Positions 1-4,990 of a stretch of DNA of 9,044 nucleotides are shown here, one piece after another. This DNA is from an uncultured Candidatus Saccharibacteria bacterium (GTDB lineage: Bacteria; Patescibacteriota; Saccharimonadia; Saccharimonadales; Saccharimonadaceae). The position numbers were made by a program, and so were the translations under genes. The stretch covers positions 1 to 9,044 of the forward strand of contig CAMHRH010000031.1 in assembly GCA_946187605.1 (NCBI GenBank), read 5' to 3'. Within the stretch, counting starts at the first letter, position 1; each line of letters opens with the position of its first letter. Under the pieces are notes generated by a model that saw only the letters and a list, made by a program, of their open reading frames with translations, did no database searches and was not told the DNA's origin.

Positions 1-1
1 A

Positions 2-238
2 GTTGAGGCTAGGATTTTTGACCCAGATCAACTAAGAATGAGCCAAGAAAACTTTACGAACCTGATTATAAACGGAGCTGATAAGATGAGAGCTGGCTCT
101 TCGCTCGAAAAAGACATTTTAGCCCGTAGAATTTTTACGAACCTAGAAATTGGGGCACAAAAAAGGCTCTTCCACCTCTGTAGAGAGCCCTTCAATTTTC
201 TGGTCAATGATGATAAATTCCTTAATGGCTGGGGATGA
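2..238 (+). CDS. C-terminal end of a probable large serine recombinase (partial, 5' end outside window)
   Basis: The frame is open from the window edge to a TGA at 236-238, giving 78 residues with no start of its own. It reads as a helical segment (about residues 10-40) followed by a short strand-rich tail with RRIFTNLEI (42-50) and REPFNFLV (61-68). That pattern, a coiled helix, an 'R.iF.Nl.l' strand, then a '..PF..L' end, resembles the C-terminus of large serine recombinases of phages and integrative elements, after the zinc-ribbon and coiled coil. The catalytic domain would lie upstream and is not visible. The last four codons and the stop (NGWG, TGA) come from the antisense of the tRNA-Gln 3' end, so the gene is butted against and slightly overlaps the tRNA. 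An ordinary hypothetical protein is possible. I am fairly sure it is coding and only moderately sure of the family. Confidence 0.45.
   Translation, partial: VEARIFDPDQLRMSQENFTNLIINGADKMRAGSSLEKDILARRIFTNLEIGAQKRLFHLCREPFNFLVNDDKFLNGWG
159..189 (-). terminator. Rho-independent terminator of tRNA-Gln
   Basis: Read on the minus strand, GGCTCT (189-184) and AGAGCC (170-165) form a 6-bp stem with a 13-base loop, followed directly by six T (164-159). It sits 37 bases beyond the CCA end of the tRNA, so it is well placed to end that transcript. It lies inside the recombinase-like reading frame on the other strand. Confidence 0.6.
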
Positions 239-300
239 GGGATTCGAACCCCCGAATGGTGGGACCAGAACCCACTGCCTTACCACTTGGCGAATCCCCA
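226..300 (-). tRNA. tRNA-Gln (anticodon CUG), CCA encoded
   Basis: The reverse complement folds as a complete cloverleaf. The acceptor stem is TGGGGAT with ATCCCCA (300-294 with 236-230). The anticodon stem is GTGGG/CCCAC around the loop TTCTGGT, so the anticodon is CTG and decodes CAG. The T arm has TTCGAAT in its loop. The discriminator is G73 (position 229), usual for bacterial tRNA-Gln, and CCA is encoded at 228-226. The first base pair is T-A rather than G-C, also typical of tRNA-Gln. Its promoter is at 312-340 and its terminator at 159-189, so it is a single-gene unit. A recombinase-like gene abuts its 3' end. Confidence 0.93.
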
Positions 301-311
301 ACGGTAATTTC

Positions 312-340
312 AGTATAGCACCAATTGATGTTATTTGCAA
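312..340 (-). promoter_or_regulatory. Promoter of tRNA-Gln
   Basis: On the minus strand TTGCAA (340-335), a 17-base spacer and TATACT (317-312) form a strong sigma-70 type promoter. The predicted start, about 7 bases after the -10 box, is just ahead of the tRNA 5' end at 300. Its -35 box lies inside the spacer of the plus-strand promoter at 325-353. Confidence 0.7.
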
Positions 341-353
341 AATATTGTATAGT
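325..353 (+). promoter_or_regulatory. Promoter of the acyltransferase-like gene
   Basis: TTGATG (325-330), a 17-base spacer and TATAGT (348-353) form a good sigma-70 type promoter pointing to the gene at 411. The predicted start is near 360, leaving a leader of about 50 bases. It overlaps the oppositely directed tRNA-Gln promoter. Confidence 0.6.
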
Positions 354-410
354 ATCATCCGTTAGCGTCAGTTATATCTGAACAGTTCTTTACAAAGGAG
401 TTGGTATTCA

Positions 411-1391
411 TTGAAAAACAAAATCGCCACTTATAATGAGCTCAATCACAGCAACGCACAGCAGATCATAACTAGCCTCAGGAGCGAACGCTATTCATTA
501 CTAGATAGCATCGGCTGCCACAAAATGCGGCGCGAAATGCGCTCTGTGGGGTTCGCCTGTCGTGCCATCCTTCGTCATGCCGAACGGAAAGCTGGCGGCA
601 AGAAACACAGCCTTGATCCCGATTATCCACAGCGCCTTCGCAAGGCAATGCTAAAGACCCTGACGCGCGGCGCACCAATGAGTTTTCATGGTAATCTGTC
701 GCAGGTTGATGGCGGCATAATCTTAGGTTTCAACCACCCGACCCTCGGTGAGATTATCCGCATCATTGCGCTTTGCCTCGACAAGTATCCCGACCGTGAT
801 TATTTGTTCCCGGTCAATATCGCTTGGTACGAGGCACTTGCGCCAATTGCAGATCGCATGGAGCGTTTTGGGCTACACATCGTTCCGACAATCACGCCGC
901 CCACGCGCGCCAAGATCGCCGACATAGTCGATGATTATACGATGGAGCTGGTAGATAAGATTAGTCGCGAGTTTAACACGAATTACATCAGTAGTTGCTC
1001 GTGGATGTCTCGCAAAGGCGCCGTTATTGCCGTCGCTCCAAGCGCGACGAGACAGCCGACCGTTTTCAAGACGAATGCAATGTTTGTCGGCGAAGAGGAA
1101 ATCAATCCGCCCACTATGACTTATCTCGCAATGTCGCTCGGTCACAACAAGACTACAGATTATGCTTTCCAGGCGATTGCCGTAGCACCCCCTCGAAAAG
1201 CTAAACGAGGCTTGAATCTTTTCAAAAACTACGACTTGTTTTCTGCGGCAACTTTCCCAAAAAGCGAAGTCATAGAGCTTTGTCGCTCGAAGAGTCCACT
1301 TACTCATGAGCGTTGCTTCGAACGCGCTTTCTTGATGAGCATCGTAGAATGCCTGAATGCGAACAACCGAGGCGATCTCGGAGTCCCCTAA
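411..1391 (+). CDS. Divergent acyltransferase-like protein (PlsC/LPLAT-type motifs), putative
   Basis: A 326-residue protein starting with TTG at 411. AAAGGAG at 394-400 lies 10 bases ahead and no ATG start is in frame near it. The middle of the protein resembles the glycerophosphate/lysophospholipid acyltransferase fold. GGIILGFNHPTLGE (101-114) matches the block I pattern NH-x4-D/E, with His109 and Glu114 as the catalytic pair. A hydrophobic stretch follows with a 'lGl.iVP' turn (154-159), as before block II. GAVIAVAPSATRQPT (203-217) sits where the family has FPEGTR, but the Glu-Gly are replaced. No clear membrane segment or signal peptide is seen. Family members move acyl chains onto lipid precursors. 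With the altered block III, the substrate, or activity at all, cannot be stated. The gene is a single unit between its own promoter (325-353) and terminator (1402-1423). The CDS is certain; the family is a moderate call. Confidence 0.55.
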   Translation: MKNKIATYNELNHSNAQQIITSLRSERYSLLDSIGCHKMRREMRSVGFACRAILRHAERKAGGKKHSLDPDYPQRLRKAMLKTLTRGAPMSFHGNLSQVDGGIILGFNHPTLGEIIRIIALCLDKYPDRDYLFPVNIAWYEALAPIADRMERFGLHIVPTITPPTRAKIADIVDDYTMELVDKISREFNTNYISSCSWMSRKGAVIAVAPSATRQPTVFKTNAMFVGEEEINPPTMTYLAMSLGHNKTTDYAFQAIAVAPPRKAKRGLNLFKNYDLFSAATFPKSEVIELCRSKSPLTHERCFERAFLMSIVECLNANNRGDLGVP

Positions 1392-1401
1392 CCCCTTTAA
1401 A

Positions 1402-1423
1402 GGCCGCTAACGCGGTCTTTTTT
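1402..1423 (+). terminator. Rho-independent terminator of the acyltransferase-like gene
   Basis: GGCCGC (1402-1407), loop TAAC and GCGGTC (1412-1417) form a 6-bp stem with one G-T pair, followed by six T. It starts 11 bases after the stop codon. Confidence 0.8.
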
Positions 1424-1424
1424 A

Positions 1425-1433
1425 TGTTATACT
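1425..1433 (+). promoter_or_regulatory. Extended -10 promoter of the phosphorylase gene
   Basis: TG-T-TATACT (1425-1433) is an extended -10 element directly behind the T-run of the preceding terminator. No convincing -35 box is visible 17 bases upstream, where the terminator hairpin lies, so the TG motif must carry the promoter. The predicted start near 1440 gives a leader of about 30 bases. Confidence 0.5.
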
Positions 1434-1471
1434 AATATAGACATAAGTATTATCAGATTAAAGGAACTAGG

Positions 1472-2884
1472 GTGGACAACGAAGATTACGAACCAACTCC
1501 GAATTATCAGCCACTTGAAAGCGTGGAAGATGTAGAGGAATTTTATCAGGCAATACGTCGTGAAAAACTGACACATAAGCTCTCGCCAGAACGACCGTAC
1601 TGCTATTGGACAATAGAAACTTACGATAAATCAAACGGCATCCGTGGTGGTGGCGGCCTCGGTGTTTTGGCGGCCGATATGCGTCGTGTCGCCGAACAGC
1701 TTCAAGTCCCATTCGTACTTGTTACGCCTTTTTATCCATGGGAATCGCACCAAAAGATGCAAAACATGGAACAAATTGATTTCCACTCCGAGAAGAATTA
1801 TCACGACTTTGGTTTTAATTATGTCGATACGATCCGCATCAAGACCGCAACAAGCGCCGTAGAGCTTGACGTCATCGAGAAACGTCTTGGTGCTTCTAGG
1901 TTCCTTTGTATTACCGAGCCAAACTTTGGCGAGCTTTATTCTGGCGAGAGCGGCTCCGACCATCGCCTCTACCAGGAAGTCGCGCTTGGCTTCGGTGGCT
2001 ACCAAGCTCTCAAGGCAATTGGCCTAAGACCTGCAGTCATTCAACTAAACGAGGTTGCTACTTTCTTTGCGGCGGTAGCACGTCTCGACGAACTAGTTAG
2101 TTCGGGCATGGACTTCTACGAAGCCGTTGTTTATACGCGCAAGCACACGCTTTACACAAACCATACCCTCGTACAAGCAGCTGAAGCTACTTTCCACTAT
2201 TCTCAATTCGAGCAGTACGTATTTCCAAACATTAAGAGTGTTGCCGTTAAACGCTGGCTTTCAGATAAGTTTACCGACGGCACGATTCGCCTTTCGACGC
2301 CAACAGTCGAAATTGCCGAGCTTCGTAGCGGCGTCAGCAAGTTGCATGCGCGCGTTGCAAACTACCACGACATCAATGGCGCGAAGATTAAATTCAAGTC
2401 CGTCACGAACGGTATCCATATGCGCACCTGGGTTCTGCCTGAGATAATGGACTATTATTACGAAAAGCAGATTCTTAATCGCTTTGATTTGCCAGTTGAA
2501 CGAGACTTCGAGGATAACGTGACGAAGATTACCGCTGACGACGTACGCCGACTCAAAAAGATCGGTCGCCAGCGCCTAAACGATATCTTAAAACACCGCA
2601 CGAACCAGTACGGCGAGACAATACAAATTCCTGAAGATGCGATGTTATTCGATTTTAAGCGCCGTTTTGTCGATTACAAGCGCCCATGGCTACCTTTCAA
2701 TGACCCTGAGCGCCTCGCGAATATCTTAGAGAAATATAATGCTCACTACATTCTCGCCGGTCGCGTGCATATGGGTGATACTACGATGTTCAACAAGCTC
2801 ATGGGTCTACTCCATCTCATTGACGAGAATCCAGTCTTGCGCGAGCGCGTAACTCGGCCTAGGTCTCAGCCTTGGCGCAAATAG
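1472..2884 (+). CDS. glgP: Alpha-glucan (glycogen/maltodextrin) phosphorylase, N-terminal fragment of a frameshifted gene
   Basis: This GT35 phosphorylase takes glucose off alpha-1,4-glucans with phosphate, giving glucose-1-phosphate from stored or scavenged glycogen in the cytoplasm. The start is GTG at 1472, with AAAGGA at 1460-1465 six bases ahead. The frame encodes 470 residues, of which about 460 are phosphorylase-like. Family marks in order are the glycine-rich GGGGLGVLAAD (59-69), TNHTLVQAAEATF, VTNGIHMRTW, RRFVDYKRPW (the phosphate-contacting Tyr-Lys-Arg region) and ILAGRVHMGD. The length and motifs match the short bacterial/archaeal type, not the 800-residue E. coli type. After RERV (ending 2851) the frame leaves the family pattern (TRPRSQPWRK) and stops at 2882. 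The rest, including the PLP lysine, continues in the +1 frame at 2853-3197. As read, this fragment should be inactive because the cofactor lysine is absent. Confidence 0.85.
   Translation: MDNEDYEPTPNYQPLESVEDVEEFYQAIRREKLTHKLSPERPYCYWTIETYDKSNGIRGGGGLGVLAADMRRVAEQLQVPFVLVTPFYPWESHQKMQNMEQIDFHSEKNYHDFGFNYVDTIRIKTATSAVELDVIEKRLGASRFLCITEPNFGELYSGESGSDHRLYQEVALGFGGYQALKAIGLRPAVIQLNEVATFFAAVARLDELVSSGMDFYEAVVYTRKHTLYTNHTLVQAAEATFHYSQFEQYVFPNIKSVAVKRWLSDKFTDGTIRLSTPTVEIAELRSGVSKLHARVANYHDINGAKIKFKSVTNGIHMRTWVLPEIMDYYYEKQILNRFDLPVERDFEDNVTKITADDVRRLKKIGRQRLNDILKHRTNQYGETIQIPEDAMLFDFKRRFVDYKRPWLPFNDPERLANILEKYNAHYILAGRVHMGDTTMFNKLMGLLHLIDENPVLRERVTRPRSQPWRK
2837..2880. repeat. Short inverted repeat at the phosphorylase break
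   Basis: TTGCGC (2837-2842) and GCGCAA (2875-2880) are perfect inverted copies that bracket the point where the reading frame shifts. CGAG (2842-2845) and CTCG (2853-2856) pair inside them, and CCTAGG (2858-2863) is palindromic. Such a foldback could favour slippage, deletion or an assembly error, but it may also be chance. Confidence 0.35.
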
Positions 2885-3197
2885 CTCAATCAACACGCCA
2901 ATCGTTGGCCTCGAGGCTTGCGGTACGAGCTGGATGAAAGATATCGCGAATATGGGATTACTCATATCGACGCATGATGGCGGCGTTGCCGATATGCCTT
3001 CGGATAATTATCTAACAGTCAGCGGCAAGAGTGAGGACGAGGAGTGTCAGGAACTATATCGTCAGATGGAGATAGCTGCTGAGGCTTGGAATAATGATTT
3101 CGATCTTGAATACTGGATTCATAAAGAATTAACAGCTTACCTCGACATTATTTCAGGTACTCGCATGATGCGCGACTACTTAAATTATTTATTCTAG
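2853..3197 (+). CDS. glgP: Alpha-glucan phosphorylase, C-terminal fragment of the frameshifted gene (PLP-lysine part)
   Basis: In the frame one step on from the N-terminal fragment, the translation from 2853 to TAG at 3195-3197 is the rest of the same enzyme. It contains LSLGANSSINTP and then LEACGTSWMKD. This matches the family's 'EASGTSxMK' loop, whose lysine binds pyridoxal phosphate through a Schiff base. ISTHDGGVAD follows, matching 'STLDGxx' of the family, and the helical C-terminus ends at NYLF. The first internal ATG is at 2934, inside the PLP loop, and has no ribosome-binding site, so this piece is unlikely to be a separate gene. The frame is closed upstream by TAA at 2850-2852. The two fragments together give about 575 residues, near the usual length of the short type. 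A terminator follows at 3208-3241. Confidence 0.75.
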   Translation, partial: LGLGLSLGANSSINTPIVGLEACGTSWMKDIANMGLLISTHDGGVADMPSDNYLTVSGKSEDEECQELYRQMEIAAEAWNNDFDLEYWIHKELTAYLDIISGTRMMRDYLNYLF

Positions 3198-3207
3198 AGT
3201 GATTATG

Positions 3208-3241
3208 AAAATGCCTACTTCGTCTTGTTGTAGGCATTTTT
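3208..3241 (+). terminator. Rho-independent terminator of the phosphorylase gene
   Basis: AAAATGCCTAC (3208-3218) pairs perfectly with GTAGGCATTTT (3230-3240) over 11 bp with an 11-base loop, ending in five T. The A-rich side also gives it terminator form on the other strand. The -35 box of the secE promoter begins two bases after the T-run. Confidence 0.85.
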
Positions 3242-3242
3242 G

Positions 3243-3272
3243 TTGACTTTTTATTTGCTTTTTTGATATACT
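3243..3272 (+). promoter_or_regulatory. Promoter of secE-nusG
   Basis: TTGACT (3243-3248), an 18-base spacer and TATACT (3267-3272), with TG one base ahead of the -10 (3264-3265). The predicted start is near 3279. It is the only promoter seen for secE and nusG. Confidence 0.75.
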
Positions 3273-3279
3273 ATTGACA

Positions 3280-3301
3280 AGTCCGAAGCAGGACTATTTT
3301 T
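3280..3301 (+). promoter_or_regulatory. Hairpin plus U-run in the secE leader
   Basis: AGTCC (3280-3284), loop GAAGCA and GGACT (3291-3295) form a 5-bp stem, followed by ATTTTT (3296-3301). The predicted transcript begins almost exactly at the stem. It could be a 5'-end stabiliser or a weak attenuator four bases ahead of the ribosome-binding site (GGAG, 3305-3308). The function is inferred. Confidence 0.35.
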
Positions 3302-3315
3302 AATGGAGTAAACTA

Positions 3316-3690
3316 ATGGCAACCAAAATTACACGTATTAAGGCCAAAGACGACGGCCCGAAGACGCCAAAGGAAGAACAGCCTGAGAAAGTTACGCGCA
3401 AGGTTAGCGTAAAGGCGAAGAATAGCGAAAGCAAGAAAGCCGTAGCCGAAAAGAAAGCTAAGGCAAAAGAGGTCGAGAAGGCCGAGAAAAAGGCCGCTAA
3501 AAAAGAAAAGAAGGTCGGTTATTTCCGTGGTGCTTTCCAGGAAATTCGCCAGGTTCGCTGGCCAAACCGCAAAGAAACTTGGAAAATGACTCTTTCTGTC
3601 ATTATCTACGTCGTAATTCTCGCTGCTGCGATTATGTTGCTCGATGCTCTGCTTCAATTTATCTTTAATCAACTTTTGGGAGGAAACTAA
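3316..3690 (+). CDS. secE: Preprotein translocase subunit SecE
   Basis: SecE clamps and stabilises the SecY channel of the Sec translocase in the cytoplasmic membrane. The protein has 124 residues. Residues 1-67 are an extended Lys/Ala/Glu-rich, probably disordered cytoplasmic tail. The conserved core is YFRGAFQEIRQVRWPNRKE (69-87), an amphipathic helix ending in the family signature VRWPNRKE. One membrane helix follows at about 92-118. This is the single-helix form common outside enterobacteria, but the tail is much longer than usual for a family of about 60-70 residues. GGAG at 3305-3308 lies seven bases before ATG at 3316. nusG begins three bases after the stop, with its ribosome-binding site inside the secE end, so the pair is co-transcribed as in most bacteria. 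Confidence 0.95.
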   Translation: MATKITRIKAKDDGPKTPKEEQPEKVTRKVSVKAKNSESKKAVAEKKAKAKEVEKAEKKAAKKEKKVGYFRGAFQEIRQVRWPNRKETWKMTLSVIIYVVILAAAIMLLDALLQFIFNQLLGGN

Positions 3691-3693
3691 TTT

Positions 3694-4245
3694 ATGGCAG
3701 TTAACCGTTATGATGGCAGCCGCGCTTGGTATGCTGTAAGCACCTATTCTGGATATGAGGACAAAGTCGCCGATTCTATCCGCCAGCGTCTTGATGGCGT
3801 TGATTTTGCCGACAAAATCTTCGACGTCATGGTGCCAAAGGAAAAACAAATTGAGATCAAGAACGGCAAGCGCCGCATCGCCGATAAGAAAATTTTCCAG
3901 GGCTATGTTCTTGTTGAAATGAAGCTCTCAGATGCGACTTGGTATATCATCCGCAACACGCCTGGTGTTACCGGCTTCGTCGGCACCGGTACTCAGCCAA
4001 CTCCGGTCTCCAAGAAAGAGATTGAGAAGATTAAGAAGCGCATGGGTGTCGAAGATCCTAAGTTTACTGTCAATTATTCTGCAGGAGAGGTCGTCTCCGT
4101 CACTGATGGTCCATTTAAGGGCTTCGAAGGTACGATTTCCGAGATTGATACTAATAAAGGCAAGCTCAAGGTGCTGGTTTCGATGTTCGGTCGCGAAACT
4201 GCTGTCGAGCTAGACGCTCTCCAGGTCAAAAAGATTGACGACTAA
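3694..4245 (+). CDS. nusG: Transcription termination/antitermination factor NusG
   Basis: NusG binds the beta' clamp of RNA polymerase to control pausing, and links it to Rho or to the ribosome. The 183 residues give the two usual domains. The NGN domain (about 10-115) holds AWYAVSTYSGYE (11-22) and IFQGYVLVEM (67-76), where the family normally has 'FPGYVLV'. The KOW domain at 129-183 has GEVVSVTDGPFKGFEG (131-146) and the SMFGRETAVEL strand. The length matches the family (about 180). The start is ATG at 3694 with GGGAGG at 3678-3683, ten bases upstream. It is the second gene of the secE-nusG unit and is followed by a strong terminator. rplK follows, as in most bacteria, but with its own promoter. 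Confidence 0.96.
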   Translation: MAVNRYDGSRAWYAVSTYSGYEDKVADSIRQRLDGVDFADKIFDVMVPKEKQIEIKNGKRRIADKKIFQGYVLVEMKLSDATWYIIRNTPGVTGFVGTGTQPTPVSKKEIEKIKKRMGVEDPKFTVNYSAGEVVSVTDGPFKGFEGTISEIDTNKGKLKVLVSMFGRETAVELDALQVKKIDD

Positions 4246-4254
4246 GTTGTCTCC

Positions 4255-4288
4255 AAAATCCGTCAGCTACTCTGTTGGCGGATTTTTT
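4255..4288 (+). terminator. Rho-independent terminator of secE-nusG
   Basis: AAAATCCGTC (4255-4264) pairs with GGCGGATTTT (4277-4286), 10 bp with one G-T pair and a 12-base loop, and T runs through 4283-4288. It separates nusG from the ribosomal protein genes. Confidence 0.85.
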
Positions 4289-4350
4289 GTTGACCCTGAA
4301 CGGTCGCGAGCCATCGAACTGTATAATGACCCGCCGTCATTGGGCGTAGT

Positions 4351-4379
4351 TTGACAAAAGCCCTGCAAAATCATATAAT
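4351..4379 (+). promoter_or_regulatory. Consensus promoter of rplK
   Basis: TTGACA (4351-4356), exactly 17 bases, TATAAT (4374-4379): a perfect match to the sigma-70 consensus, fitting a highly expressed ribosomal protein gene. The predicted start near 4386 leaves a structured leader of about 68 bases. Confidence 0.9.
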
Positions 4380-4393
4380 TATGAGTGTTACGC

Positions 4394-4438
4394 ACGATTA
4401 TTAATCGTAATAGCCGGTGAAGCGCTTCAAAAACCGGC
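4394..4438 (+). promoter_or_regulatory. Structured leader of rplK (two hairpins)
   Basis: Hairpin 1 is ACGATT (4394-4399) with AATCGT (4403-4408). Hairpin 2 has an outer stem GCCGG (4413-4417) with CCGGC (4434-4438) around the self-complementary TGAAGCGCTTCA (4418-4429) and a one-sided AAAA bulge (4430-4433). The ribosome-binding site GAGG (4442-4445) begins four bases later. A bulged stem just before the start suits a ribosomal-protein autoregulation site. In many bacteria L1 represses the L11-L1 mRNA, but whether L1 or L11 binds here cannot be told from sequence. Confidence 0.4.
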
Positions 4439-4453
4439 AAAGAGGAAAACATA

Positions 4454-4879
4454 ATGGCAAAAAAGGTTATTGGCAACTTAAAGTTGCGTATCCCTGGCGG
4501 TAAGGCGACGGCTGGACCTCCAGTAGGTAGCACTCTCGGTCAGTGGGGTCTTAATATGATGGACTTCATTAACCCATTCAACGAAGGCACTAAAGAATAC
4601 ATGGGCAAAAATGTTATCGTCCATATCCGCGTCTTCGAAGATCGCACTTTCGATTGGAAGTGCCTCGGACAACCAGTCGATGATTTGATTCGTGAGAAAA
4701 TCAAACTCGACAAAGGTAGCGGCAAGCCAAACACTGAGAAAGTCGGCAAAATCACGATGGCTCAGATTAAGGAAATTGCTGAAATCAAGAAAGATCAGCT
4801 CAATGCTATCGACGAGGCTGGCGCTTGCAAGATCATCGCTGGCACCGCACGCTCGATGGGCGTCGAAGTTGTCGAATAG
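4454..4879 (+). CDS. rplK: 50S ribosomal protein L11
   Basis: L11 sits at the GTPase-associated centre of the large subunit, binding 23S rRNA helices 43-44 near L10-L12 and the elongation factors. The 141 residues match the family length. The N-terminal domain has the proline-containing linker GPPVGSTLGQWG (21-32) and LNMMDFINPFN (33-43). The C-terminal RNA-binding domain has GSGKPNTEKVGKITMAQI (88-105) and the end GTARSMGVEV. Residue 26, Pro in E. coli ('PPVGPALGQ'), is Ser here, and the middle segment around 66-85 diverges from the usual TPPAA helix. The start is ATG at 4454 with GAGG eight bases upstream. It has its own consensus promoter and own terminator, so it is largely uncoupled from rplA, unlike the classical L11-L1 operon. 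Confidence 0.97.
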   Translation: MAKKVIGNLKLRIPGGKATAGPPVGSTLGQWGLNMMDFINPFNEGTKEYMGKNVIVHIRVFEDRTFDWKCLGQPVDDLIREKIKLDKGSGKPNTEKVGKITMAQIKEIAEIKKDQLNAIDEAGACKIIAGTARSMGVEVVE

Positions 4880-4890
4880 TCCACAAACAA

Positions 4891-4920
4891 AGCACTCCTT
4901 GACAACAGGGGTGCTTTTTT
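4891..4920 (+). terminator. Rho-independent terminator of rplK
   Basis: AGCACTCC (4891-4898) pairs with GGGGTGCT (4908-4915), 8 bp with one T-G pair, followed by T through 4915-4920. The nine-base loop TTGACAACA contains the -35 box of the next promoter. Confidence 0.8.
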
Positions 4921-4927
4921 GTATACT
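4899..4927 (+). promoter_or_regulatory. Promoter of rplA, nested in the rplK terminator
   Basis: TTGACA (4899-4904), 17 bases, TATACT (4922-4927). The -35 box forms the terminator loop, and the 3' stem arm plus T-run form the spacer. The predicted start near 4934 gives a leader of about 57 bases. AAAGGA (4979-4984) is the ribosome-binding site. Confidence 0.85.
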
Positions 4928-4990
4928 ATAGTGAGTTAAATTTAATGTCGGGAGAGTCAAAAACTCGTTTGTACCGCGAAAGGAATCCAA

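Noticed and set aside
873..1307. Minus-strand open frame of 144 codons inside the acyltransferase-like gene
   Set aside because: It is a shadow frame with no promoter, ribosome-binding site or recognisable motif.
2840..2890. Programmed ribosomal frameshift joining the two phosphorylase frames
   Set aside because: No slippery heptamer lies at the junction, and conserved residues seem to be missing, so an indel or assembly error fits better. It is not strictly excluded.
3274..3304. TTGACA (3274-3279) as the -35 box of a second secE promoter
   Set aside because: The only -10-like match, TTTAAT at 3299-3304, needs a 19-base spacer, and its start near 3311 would remove the secE ribosome-binding site.
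4290..4327. TTGACC (4290-4295) and TATAAT (4322-4327) as a second promoter for rplK
   Set aside because: The spacer is 26 bases, well outside the working range, and there is no TG extension in the right register. The perfect promoter at 4351-4379 accounts for expression.
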